From contig JAEXNR010000047.1 in NCBI GenBank assembly GCA_023439505.1, forward strand, positions 1 to 46,089: a stretch of DNA of 46,089 nucleotides, written 5' to 3'. The notes beneath the pieces were generated by a model. That model was not told where the DNA came from. It ran no database searches and saw only the letters and a program-made list of their open reading frames with translations. Within the stretch, counting starts at the first letter, position 1. Every line of letters starts with the position of its first letter. Origin of the DNA: Bacillota bacterium (GTDB lineage: Bacteria; Bacillota; Clostridia; Lachnospirales; Lachnospiraceae). The translations under genes and the position numbers were made by a program. Shown here one piece after another: positions 17,284 to 25,720 of this stretch.

Positions 17284-18126
17284 ATGGAATTGGAAAAAAA
17301 GAAGAGTATTTTTGGAAGAATTGTATTATGGATCGTATTAAGCGTTGTAGCAGTGGTTCAGATATTTCCGCTGATCTGGCTGGTGGATTTCTCATTGGCA
17401 AGTAGTAATGAGATGTTTACCAAAGGTTTATTGATCATACCAAATAAAATACAATGGGGAAATTATGCAAAGGCATTTGTCGACGGACATTTTTTACTGT
17501 ATTTGAAAAATAGTTTTCTAATCAATTCTTTGGCTGTTATTCTTGTCCTGATTGTATCTATTATGGCGGCATTTGCCTGTCAGAGAATGGAGTGGAAATT
17601 AAGCGGACTTGTAAAAACGCTCTTATTAATGGGAATGATGATCCCGATACACGCTACGCTGCTGCCTAATTATAAAATATATCACATGCTACATTTAACA
17701 GATAAGATTTGGGCCCTGCTGATTCCATATGTAGCATTCTCCCTGCCACAGGCGCTTTTTTTAATGACCGGCTTTATACAGTCCATTCCACTGGAACTGG
17801 AAGAAGCCGCGGTTATGGATGGATGTGGTATTTATCGCATAATTTATATGGTAATTGTTCCTTTATTAAAGCCGTCTGTTGCTACGGTATCTATTATGAC
17901 CTTTTTAAATAACTGGAATGAGTTTATGATGGCCAGTACCTATTTGAGTTCGCCAAGATGGAAGACACTTCCATTTTCTGTGTTGGAATTTACAGGCCAA
18001 TATTCTTCCAATTATGCAGTACAGTTTGCTGTTATGGCATTAACGGCAGCTCCTGCAGTAATCGTGTATATCATTTTAAATAGAAATATTATTAAGGGAG
18101 TTGCAATGGGTGCAGTAAAAGGCTAG
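17284..18126 (+). CDS. sugar ABC transporter permease (MalG/UgpE-like)
   Basis: This 280-aa permease has six predicted helices and the EAA loop (ELEEAAVMDGCGIYRII), and ends in GVAMGAVKG as CUT1 second permeases do. AGGAGG overlaps the end of the upstream permease. No ATPase gene follows; CUT1 systems in Clostridia often share a single MsmK-like ATPase encoded elsewhere. Confidence 0.93.
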   Translation: MELEKKKSIFGRIVLWIVLSVVAVVQIFPLIWLVDFSLASSNEMFTKGLLIIPNKIQWGNYAKAFVDGHFLLYLKNSFLINSLAVILVLIVSIMAAFACQRMEWKLSGLVKTLLLMGMMIPIHATLLPNYKIYHMLHLTDKIWALLIPYVAFSLPQALFLMTGFIQSIPLELEEAAVMDGCGIYRIIYMVIVPLLKPSVATVSIMTFLNNWNEFMMASTYLSSPRWKTLPFSVLEFTGQYSSNYAVQFAVMALTAAPAVIVYIILNRNIIKGVAMGAVKG

Positions 18127-18194
18127 AAGGTGCCAGGAATTTGGAATCTGGGATGATTACGTACGAAAAGCTGCAACGGGGATGGGTGGTAAGG

Positions 18195-20000
18195 ATGAAA
18201 AAGTGGATTAATCAATTAAGCATAAAGAAGAAACTGATTTTTTATTGCTATCTGATCATCACCCCTATTCTAATCATGATCAGTGTTTTCCTGGTCATTC
18301 GTAATTATGGGAATTCCCAAAAACTGCAGACAGAAACCAATCTTCAAAGCGTTCAGAACCTGAGCGATAGTATGGAAGTGCTGCAAAAGGATATGATGGA
18401 TCTATGTACCTATATCTCGATTAATAATGATATCAGGAAAATATTATCCTCCGATGATCCGGATTCCCTGAATAAGATCTCAAAACTCTGGGTGAGGGAT
18501 GCACCGATTCAGATTATTCAGGACATGATAGCACTGAAAGGTTACATTAAAACCATAGCGCTTTATCCGGAGAATGGTGTGGCACCTTATCTAAGATGTA
18601 TTGATGCCAGCTCATATATCATGGATATTAACATTGTCAGAAATACCGCTAATTATCAGGAAGCGGTTAAGAAGAAGGGAAAAGTACTATGGCTTCGGGC
18701 GCCAAAGGAGGAGAACGATATCTATCAGGCCAACCGAACGGATAAAATTGTACTACACCGGATGATTTATGATTTATCTAAGAAAAATATACTTGGCTAT
18801 CTGGTCATTGGAGCGGATGCGGATAAATTCACAAACTTTTGTAAAAATGCCATGGATAGAAGTGATGAGGGAATTCTGGTACTTAGCCAGGAAGGCAGTG
18901 AATTAATTCGTTATGGAGAGATTAATGAGAACATCTCCAAATACCTGAGTTCCAGAGAGTATTTGTCCATGCACAGCAAAGACAGCACCAAACAGTTTAG
19001 TTATGGGGAGTTTATGATCTTCAGTTCCAGGGATAAAAAAACCGGTATGCAGGTATTTAAAATCCTGCGAAAGAGTGATATAAATATCCAGGTATATGAT
19101 ATTGCCTTTGGACCCTTAGTCTTATTAATGGGATTTTTAGCAGGATTATTCCCAATCCTTATCCTTGTTTCTAATATTGTCTCAAAACCTCTCAAATCCC
19201 TTTGTATCGCGATGGAGAACTTTAAGAAGGGGGATTTTAGTCAGCAGGTGGAAGTCAATACAGGGGATGAGGTTGGAATTGCAGCAGCATGCTTTAATTT
19301 AATGGTAACAGATATCAAACATCTGATTGATAATAACTACGGTATGGCATTAAAGGAAAAGGAAAGTGAATTAATGGCGCTTCAGGCCCAAATCAATCCC
19401 CACTTTCTTTATAATACGCTGGATTCTCTTTACTGGCAGGCACAGGAAGCCGGAAATGAGGAGATTGGGGCCAATATTCTGGCACTGTCTCAGTTGTTTC
19501 GATTGGTATTGGGTCAGGGAAAAGGAATTATTACGGTGGAACAGGAAAAGGAGTTAATTTCAAAATATCTGCATATTCAAAAAATGCGATTTGAAAATCG
19601 CTTCAAGTTTGAGATACAGATGGAGGAAGATATTCTGGATGCGTATATTCCTAAATTAATCCTGCAGCCCTTTGTTGAGAATGCAATTGTACATGGATTG
19701 GAGAAAATGGGAAAACCATGTCAATTAACTATTTTGGGTAAAAGTGCTGGAAACTATATTGAATTTACCATACAAGACACGGGGGTCGGTATGAGTAACG
19801 AGCAGCTGGATGCTATCTGGAGTACGGGGGAATCAAACCAATACACGAGACAGCGCATTAGTGGTTATGCAATTCAAAATGTTAAGGAACGGCTTGAACT
19901 TAAATATCATGGGGCATTCAGTTTGAGAATTGAGAGTCAATTAGGGAAAGGGACAGATATTTATTTAAAAGTTCCTTTGGAAAAGAGGGAGATCAGATAG
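18195..20000 (+). CDS. YesM-type sensor histidine kinase
   Basis: This 601-aa membrane kinase has a first membrane helix near residues 14-36, an extracellular sensor domain to about 290, a second helix near 292-315, a HAMP domain, then a His_kinase domain with the phospho-acceptor His403 in INPHFLYNTLD and an ATPase domain with QPFVENAIVHG and DTGVGM. The start at 18195 gives a normal basic N-terminus; TTG 18141 and ATG 18153 are in-frame alternatives. It is likely to sense a sugar or the loaded binding protein, and to phosphorylate the regulator encoded 2 nt downstream. Confidence 0.9.
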   Translation: MKKWINQLSIKKKLIFYCYLIITPILIMISVFLVIRNYGNSQKLQTETNLQSVQNLSDSMEVLQKDMMDLCTYISINNDIRKILSSDDPDSLNKISKLWVRDAPIQIIQDMIALKGYIKTIALYPENGVAPYLRCIDASSYIMDINIVRNTANYQEAVKKKGKVLWLRAPKEENDIYQANRTDKIVLHRMIYDLSKKNILGYLVIGADADKFTNFCKNAMDRSDEGILVLSQEGSELIRYGEINENISKYLSSREYLSMHSKDSTKQFSYGEFMIFSSRDKKTGMQVFKILRKSDINIQVYDIAFGPLVLLMGFLAGLFPILILVSNIVSKPLKSLCIAMENFKKGDFSQQVEVNTGDEVGIAAACFNLMVTDIKHLIDNNYGMALKEKESELMALQAQINPHFLYNTLDSLYWQAQEAGNEEIGANILALSQLFRLVLGQGKGIITVEQEKELISKYLHIQKMRFENRFKFEIQMEEDILDAYIPKLILQPFVENAIVHGLEKMGKPCQLTILGKSAGNYIEFTIQDTGVGMSNEQLDAIWSTGESNQYTRQRISGYAIQNVKERLELKYHGAFSLRIESQLGKGTDIYLKVPLEKREIR

Positions 20001-20001
20001 C

Positions 20002-20742
20002 GTGTCGATTAAATTACTCATAGCAGATGATGAAGATGCGATCAGAAATGGGATTGCACGATATGTTCAAAATCATTCGGAGCGGTTTGAAAAAATTTAT
20101 CTTGCAAAGAATGGGCAGGAAGCCATATATCTAATCTTTAAGCATAAACCGGATATCATGCTGTTAGATGTCCAGATGCCTCTAAAGAGTGGAATTGAAG
20201 TTATGCAGGAAACCGCCAGGGCGGAGATCACACCTGCAACGATAATCCTGAGTGGATATGATGATTTTAAGTACGCGCAGCAGGCAATCAGATACGGTGC
20301 AAAAGATTACCTGTTAAAACCCAGTGGATCTTCAGAAATTATGCAGAAATTAAATGATCTGGCAGATGAAGTGTCCGGCACACGACAGAGGAAGCTGGCA
20401 TCAGAGGGTAAAAACAAACATCACGTAGTGGAACGGGCCAAAGAATATATCGATGAACATTATTATGAGGAAATTACATTAAATCAAGTGGCAGAGAAGG
20501 TAGGAATCACTTCCGGGTATCTTTCCACGTTATTTTCACAAAATTTAAACTGCGGATTTATTGATTACCTGAATGAAGTACGTATTAATTATGCCTGTAC
20601 CTATTTACAGCAGGATTATCTTAAAACTTATGAAATTGCTTATAAAGTTGGTTTTCATAATGAAAAATATTTTTCACGGGTCTTTAAAAGAATGAAAAAT
20701 ATGTCTCCTTATGAATTTAGAAAATCAGGAATGGATTGCTAA
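20002..20742 (+). CDS. YesN-type response regulator, short form
   Basis: This 246-aa protein has a receiver domain (residues 1-120, phospho-acceptor Asp56 in LLDVQMP, KPSGSS lysine) joined by a short linker to an AraC-type double helix-turn-helix (about 145-246, with LNQVAEKVGITSGYLSTLF and YEIAYKVGFHNEKYFSRVFK). The central region of several hundred residues in typical YesN proteins is missing, but the domains join cleanly, so this is a compact family member and not a truncation. The start is GTG with GGGAG upstream, 1 nt after the kinase stop. It probably activates the sugar genes of this module. Confidence 0.9.
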   Translation: MSIKLLIADDEDAIRNGIARYVQNHSERFEKIYLAKNGQEAIYLIFKHKPDIMLLDVQMPLKSGIEVMQETARAEITPATIILSGYDDFKYAQQAIRYGAKDYLLKPSGSSEIMQKLNDLADEVSGTRQRKLASEGKNKHHVVERAKEYIDEHYYEEITLNQVAEKVGITSGYLSTLFSQNLNCGFIDYLNEVRINYACTYLQQDYLKTYEIAYKVGFHNEKYFSRVFKRMKNMSPYEFRKSGMDC

Positions 20743-21038
20743 ATATTCGATTAATCGTTGTAAGAGGGTATTCCAAAAATCATGAAAATGGTATGCGGGG
20801 TCCCTTTTTTATGTGATCAGAGATCTATAAAGGAGTTACATTCATCCAATCTGAATGACAAATACATTACCGGAAATGTTAAAAATATCATTATGAAGGA
20901 CAGAAAATTGACATGGTTTTATGATATGATGACATTAGACATGCTTGAGATTCATTATAAAATCAGTTATGATACAATTTATAGCTGTAAAATATAATAT
21001 TTGGAATGCTCTAAAGCATAATTAATGGAGGACAACTT
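20743..21038. other. 296-bp intergenic region
   Basis: No supported gene. The stretch contains GGGGTCCC followed by six T near 20809-20818, possibly a weak terminator for the regulator gene. A 71-codon frame at 20782-20997 has no ribosome binding site and no recognisable features. Confidence 0.4.
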
Positions 21039-22211
21039 GTGAAGGATGTACGCACTTTGGAGAACACGGATCAGGAGAATACACTACATATTGATCAAAT
21101 ACAAAAAGAATATAAAAGGATAGATAGCGACTGGCTTTTACTTCATTATAAGATTAGTACCTGGATGGTAATATTTGCTTTGATGGTAGAGTTTATTATG
21201 GGGGTCATTATGATGAATTCGGATATGCTCTCAAGTTCTGTGCCAGTATTTATTTGGAAATATATGATTCTTCCCAGTACCCTGAATTTTATTTGCATTT
21301 TCATTGATACGCTGATCATAAAGTCAGTACGAATTGCCCAGAACATAAAAATCTATACAATTTCTCTGAACATGGTTATTATTTGTTTTATCCTGTTTAC
21401 TGCACATAATACATTTACTGCCACCTATTACATCTTTACCGTAGCAATTATGCTGACTGCGATATACGCCAGCTATTATGTGACCTGCATAACGGCAGTG
21501 TCAAGTATTGTTGTTATGGTTATTTCTGAATTGTTTATTCAGTGGGATGTGGATAAGATCAGTATCTTTCAGAGTACACTTCGGCTGGGGGACTTTCTTA
21601 TTTCGCTTTTTATTCTCATTGCCTTCTCCATCGTCTGCATGGTCTTAATCTCCTACGAAAGAAAGAAAAATGAAGCAAGCATACAGATGGAGATTGAACG
21701 GACCCATCTTAAGCAGAGTCTTCAGGTAGATGAATTAACCGGAATTTTTAATCGAAAAGCATTACTTAATGCAATGAAAGATATGGAATGCAACAACACA
21801 GAGGATTATTATATTCTTGCAATCATTGATATTGATCATTTTAAACGAATCAATGACAATTGGGGACACCATCTTGGGGATCGGTGCTTAAGTGAATTTG
21901 CAAGAATACTGAAAGAAAATTGTACCAAGGCGACGCCATATCGTTTTGGAGGTGACGAATTTTGCTTATTGTTTCAAAATGCACACATGGAGGAAGCGAT
22001 GGCAACCTGTGAACAGATGAAAGCGAAGTTAAACGGATTGAAATTTAATGAGTGCCCGGAACTAAAGCTGACAGCCAGCTTTGGCTTAGCAGCATACGCA
22101 AGCAATATGGATTCCACCAGATTATTGGTCCATGCGGATCATGCCTTGTATCAGGCGAAAGAAACGCGTAATTCTGTCTGTGTATTTCAAAAACCGGGAA
22201 AGACAATGTAA
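21039..22211 (+). CDS. membrane diguanylate cyclase (GGDEF)
   Basis: This 390-aa protein has about six membrane helices (residues 40-205), a short coiled linker and a C-terminal GGDEF domain: DELTGIFNRKALL, IIDIDHFKRINDNWGHHLGD and an intact FGGDEFCLLF active site. It should synthesise cyclic di-GMP. No EAL domain or RxxD inhibitory site was noticed. The start is GTG with GGAGG 7 nt upstream. It lies alone between the two sugar modules and is closed by a strong terminator, so its link to sugar use is only positional. Confidence 0.92.
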   Translation: MKDVRTLENTDQENTLHIDQIQKEYKRIDSDWLLLHYKISTWMVIFALMVEFIMGVIMMNSDMLSSSVPVFIWKYMILPSTLNFICIFIDTLIIKSVRIAQNIKIYTISLNMVIICFILFTAHNTFTATYYIFTVAIMLTAIYASYYVTCITAVSSIVVMVISELFIQWDVDKISIFQSTLRLGDFLISLFILIAFSIVCMVLISYERKKNEASIQMEIERTHLKQSLQVDELTGIFNRKALLNAMKDMECNNTEDYYILAIIDIDHFKRINDNWGHHLGDRCLSEFARILKENCTKATPYRFGGDEFCLLFQNAHMEEAMATCEQMKAKLNGLKFNECPELKLTASFGLAAYASNMDSTRLLVHADHALYQAKETRNSVCVFQKPGKTM

Positions 22212-22260
22212 GAGGAAAGAACTAAGGGAAGGATGGACTTTTTAAGATAGACAGGGAAAA

Positions 22261-22320
22261 GGGGCTGTTTCAAATTAACGAAGATCTTACGAACTTTGGC
22301 TGATTTGAAACAGCCCCTTT
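22261..22320 (+). terminator. intrinsic terminator after diguanylate cyclase gene
   Basis: A perfect 15-bp stem (22261-22275 with 22303-22317) starting GGGGCTGTTT, preceded by AAAA and followed by TTT. Its outer arm sequence is shared with the hairpin at 23865-23897. Confidence 0.85.
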
Positions 22321-22408
22321 GTGTTATTTGGATGAAACGAATACGATGTGTAAGATTCTATAACATTCTCAATAAATTATTCGTATTTCTATTTTAACAC
22401 CCATCGCT

Positions 22409-22465
22409 TATAATCAGAATTGTAAAGGTTCAGAACCAATACATAAAATGATTTGCGCAAATCAT
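22409..22465 (+). promoter_or_regulatory. -10 element and 18-bp palindrome before second binding-protein gene
   Basis: TATAAT at 22409-22414 has a weak -35. About 34 bp downstream lies ATGATTTGCGCAAATCAT (22448-22465), a perfect 18-bp palindrome, ending 21 nt before the start codon. It would lie in the transcribed leader, where a repressor could block elongation, or at the promoter of a different start. It resembles the symmetrical operators of LacI-type regulators but is longer than a standard cre site. Confidence 0.55.
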
Positions 22466-22486
22466 GGATGAAATAGGAGGAAATAT

Positions 22487-23845
22487 ATGAAAAAGCTAAA
22501 ATTGATGATAGCTTTGGGTTTATCTATGAGTTTATGTTTTGGTCTCGTTGGATGCTCCGACAAAGAATCAAATTCTGTCGGCAAAGAGAAGTCCACAGAT
22601 AAAACGGATTCTGCTAGTTCAGGAAATACAGATAAAACGGAAAAAATTACAATAACGATTGCAACGAACTGGGGGGAAGGGGATTCTAAATATGACTACT
22701 TCTATCCGGCATTTCAAAAGTTTCAGGAAGAGAATAAGGATACCCTGGATCTCAAACTGGTAACCTACAGTACAGAAGACTATAAGACGAAGATTAAAGT
22801 TGAGACAGCATCGAATGACCTTCCGGATGTATTTACCTACTGGGGTGGTGCTATGATGAATGATATGATTAGCGCAGGATTATTAGAGGATGCAGATGTT
22901 TATTTTAATGACAGCCAGGAAGTAAAACGTGAGGATTTTAATTCCTCTTCCTTTGGTTATTATACAGCAGCTGATGGTAAGACTTATGGTGTCCCCATTG
23001 AATCCACCAGGGGCGTTTTTCTGGCAAATAAGGATTTGTTTGACCAGTATGATCTTTCCTATCCAAAGAACTATGAGGATTTAAAAGCAGTATCTAAAGT
23101 ACTGAATGATAATGGAATTATTCCTATTGCAATCGGCAGCAGCGGTGGAACACCTTCTGAATTCTTTTACAGTGAATTATATAATCAGTATGCCGGAGGT
23201 TCGGACGAAATTAAAGATTTGACAAAGTCCAGAAAATTTGCCACCGATAATGCGGTGAAAGTGGCTGCTGATATTCAGACAATGATAGCGGATAAGATGT
23301 TTCCTGCCGATACGGTGGCCAATGGCGGCTGGGCAGCAAGCCTGCAGTTATATACCGATAAAAAAGCTGCAATGACCTATACATATCCTTGGATGTTTGA
23401 ATCTATTCCTGAGGAGATACAAACGGCCAGTGAAATTATTCCGGTTCCGATGATGCCCGATGCTGCCGTTGATCCCGCTACAATGATGACCGGCTTTACT
23501 GTTTACGGCTTTGCAATTAATAAGAACGCCTATGAAGATCAAGCAAAACATGATGCAATGGTCAAAGTATGTGATTTCCTTGCTTCTGATGGATTATCAA
23601 TAGAATTAACTAAGAGTGGCATGATTCCTGCCAAAGATATTGAGGTGGATTTGACTGCTCAGAAAGTGATCTATCAGAAGATGATGAAATTTAGTGAGGG
23701 AAAGACACTGACACAGGTTCACTATACAACGATGCCTGAAGCTTCTGCGATCACAATGATGGATTCCAGCCTGGATGAGTTATTTATTAATGTTATCACA
23801 CCACAGGAATTTACAACCAAGATTCAAGCTGTACTTGATAAATAA
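22487..23845 (+). CDS. sugar ABC transporter solute-binding lipoprotein
   Basis: This 452-aa CUT1-type binding protein has a signal peptide ending FGLVGC with lipobox Cys23 and a charged linker to about residue 52. Motifs include LPDVFTYWGG, GKTYGVPIESTRGVFLANKDLF and KKAAMTYTYPWMFE. TAGGAGG precedes the ATG. It opens the second module: hairpin, two permeases, beta-galactosidase, unknown gene, kinase and regulator. The downstream GH35-type enzyme suggests a galactose-containing ligand, which is an inference. Confidence 0.92.
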   Translation: MKKLKLMIALGLSMSLCFGLVGCSDKESNSVGKEKSTDKTDSASSGNTDKTEKITITIATNWGEGDSKYDYFYPAFQKFQEENKDTLDLKLVTYSTEDYKTKIKVETASNDLPDVFTYWGGAMMNDMISAGLLEDADVYFNDSQEVKREDFNSSSFGYYTAADGKTYGVPIESTRGVFLANKDLFDQYDLSYPKNYEDLKAVSKVLNDNGIIPIAIGSSGGTPSEFFYSELYNQYAGGSDEIKDLTKSRKFATDNAVKVAADIQTMIADKMFPADTVANGGWAASLQLYTDKKAAMTYTYPWMFESIPEEIQTASEIIPVPMMPDAAVDPATMMTGFTVYGFAINKNAYEDQAKHDAMVKVCDFLASDGLSIELTKSGMIPAKDIEVDLTAQKVIYQKMMKFSEGKTLTQVHYTTMPEASAITMMDSSLDELFINVITPQEFTTKIQAVLDK

Positions 23846-23864
23846 CAAGGCATTCATATTATGT

Positions 23865-23902
23865 GAAAAAGGGGCTGTTGTAACGAACAGCCCCTTCTCT
23901 TA
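23865..23902 (+). terminator. hairpin between binding-protein and permease genes
   Basis: AAAAAGGGGCTGTT pairs with AACAGCCCCTT across a 6-nt loop (GTAACG), followed by a T-rich CTCTT. It lies just before the permease ribosome binding site (AAAGGA) and probably reduces permease expression relative to the binding protein. Confidence 0.82.
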
Positions 23903-23918
23903 AGAAAGGAATAATAAA

Positions 23919-24797
23919 GTGAAAAGGAAATTACGTAAACTACAGCTGCCAGTCTTATTTATGGCACCCGTATTTTTTATATATACCGTATTTATCGTTA
24001 TACCGATGCTGATGTCTTTATATTACAGCGCAACCAAATGGAACGGGGTTACAGATAAAGTATTTACCGGACTGTCCAATTACCGGATATTATTCTCAAA
24101 TGCAGACTTCTGGCTTGTGTTTATGAACACAATGAAACTGGTGGTAGTAACTATGGCAGTTCAGATTCCCATGGGGCTTTTGTTAGCGTATTTGCTTTAT
24201 AGTAAGACGAAAGGAATGAAGATTTACCGGACGATTTATTTTCTCCCGGTGGTGATTGCGCCGGTAGCAATCGGCTTGATGTTTACTTTATTTTACAATA
24301 GTGAAATCGGAATATTCAATCACATCCTGAAGGTAATCGGACTGTGCGCGTGGCAAAGGAACTGGTTATCGGATCCGAATACCTTACTTTATGCGGTTAT
24401 GGCCCCTCAGGTCTGGCAATACATCGGCTTGTATGTCACTATTTTTTTAGGAGCATTGCAATCCATTTCTGAGGAACTAATTGAAAGTGCAATGATTGAC
24501 GGTGCAAATCAATGGAATACATTTTTCCATGTGGTTCTTCCGCAGATTATGGAATTCACTTTTATCTGTATTCTATTGAGTGTAACTGGTTCTCTCAAAT
24601 CCTTTGATCATTCCTGGATCATCACGGGAGGGGGACCGGGAGTGCGTTCTGCTTACCTGGGGGTATTCATGTATAAAACTTCCTTTGTAAACTCTGATTT
24701 TGGTATGGGCAGCGCGATTACAATCAGTATTATCGTAACCTCATTAATTATCACCTTGATATTTAATAAACTGGTGAAAATGAGAAGCGACAATTAA
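23919..24797 (+). CDS. sugar ABC transporter permease (MalF/UgpA-like)
   Basis: This 292-aa permease has six predicted membrane helices and an EAA loop (LIESAMIDGANQWNTFF) with Ser in place of the first Ala. The start is GTG with AAAGGA 8 nt upstream. The second permease starts 10 nt after its stop. It partners the binding protein encoded upstream. Confidence 0.92.
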   Translation: MKRKLRKLQLPVLFMAPVFFIYTVFIVIPMLMSLYYSATKWNGVTDKVFTGLSNYRILFSNADFWLVFMNTMKLVVVTMAVQIPMGLLLAYLLYSKTKGMKIYRTIYFLPVVIAPVAIGLMFTLFYNSEIGIFNHILKVIGLCAWQRNWLSDPNTLLYAVMAPQVWQYIGLYVTIFLGALQSISEELIESAMIDGANQWNTFFHVVLPQIMEFTFICILLSVTGSLKSFDHSWIITGGGPGVRSAYLGVFMYKTSFVNSDFGMGSAITISIIVTSLIITLIFNKLVKMRSDN

Positions 24798-24807
24798 GGA
24801 GAAGAAC

Positions 24808-25650
24808 ATGATAAAATTTATGAAAAGACCATTTAAAAATAAAGTGGCGATCATTTTAAAATATTTCGTTTTAACCACGACAGCGATGATTTCGTTATAC
24901 CCTTTTATTTGGGTTTTGATCTCGTCATTGAAAGATAATAATGAGATCTATAGTAATTCTTTTGGCTTTCCCAAGGTAATACAGTGGGGGAATTATGTTC
25001 AAGCCTGGAAGGGGGCAAAGGTTGGAACCAGCTTTTTTAACAGTTTATTTGTCAGTCTTGCGTCCGTTGCCATATTAATTGTTATCACTGCCATGGGAAG
25101 TTATATACTGACCAGAGTGCAAAAGAGTACATTATTGTCGGTGTATCTTTCGCTGGGAATTATGATACCGATCCATGCAATGTTGATTCCTTCCGTAATC
25201 ATATTTAAACATCTGCATCTTCAGGATACACGGATCAGCCTGATTCTTGTATATATTGCAACGAATATCTCTTTCAGCTTATATATTATGAAAGGCTTCA
25301 TGGATAAGATCCCGATGGAACTGGATGAAGCAGCAACAATAGACGGTTGCAGCAAGGCAGGAATCTTTTTTCGAATTATTTTTCCCATTGCAAAACCCGG
25401 TATTGCTACCATTGCCACGCTGGCATTTTTAAACTGCTGGAACGATCTCTTATTGGGACTTGTTATGATATCAGATCCCGTGAAGAGGACGCTGTCATTG
25501 GGTATTTCAGCATTAAAAGGTTCCTATGTGACGCAATATGGGCTGCTTTGCTCCGGATTTGCTATTTCAATTATTCCCGTGGCAATCATGTATCTGATTT
25601 TTCAAAAGCAGGTGGTACAGGGGATGACGGCCGGTGCAGTAAAGGGATAA
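24808..25650 (+). CDS. sugar ABC transporter permease (MalG/UgpE-like)
   Basis: This 280-aa permease has six predicted helices, the EAA loop (ELDEAATIDGCSKAGIF) and a C-terminus GMTAGAVKG matching the first module's second permease, so the two modules are paralogous. AAGGAG precedes the ATG. No ATPase gene is present in this module either. Confidence 0.92.
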   Translation: MIKFMKRPFKNKVAIILKYFVLTTTAMISLYPFIWVLISSLKDNNEIYSNSFGFPKVIQWGNYVQAWKGAKVGTSFFNSLFVSLASVAILIVITAMGSYILTRVQKSTLLSVYLSLGIMIPIHAMLIPSVIIFKHLHLQDTRISLILVYIATNISFSLYIMKGFMDKIPMELDEAATIDGCSKAGIFFRIIFPIAKPGIATIATLAFLNCWNDLLLGLVMISDPVKRTLSLGISALKGSYVTQYGLLCSGFAISIIPVAIMYLIFQKQVVQGMTAGAVKG

Positions 25651-25720
25651 TTAATCTTTTAAAAGTATTTAAGGTAGGGCTGCCTGGAACGAGGTTGTAA
25701 GGAAGTATGGAGGGGTAAAC

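Noticed and set aside
20782..20997. 71-codon open frame after the short YesN regulator
   Set aside because: No Shine-Dalgarno sequence and no recognisable features; composition like intergenic DNA.
22448..22465. CcpA cre site
   Set aside because: The palindrome is symmetrical around GC and longer than the 14-bp cre consensus, which it does not match.
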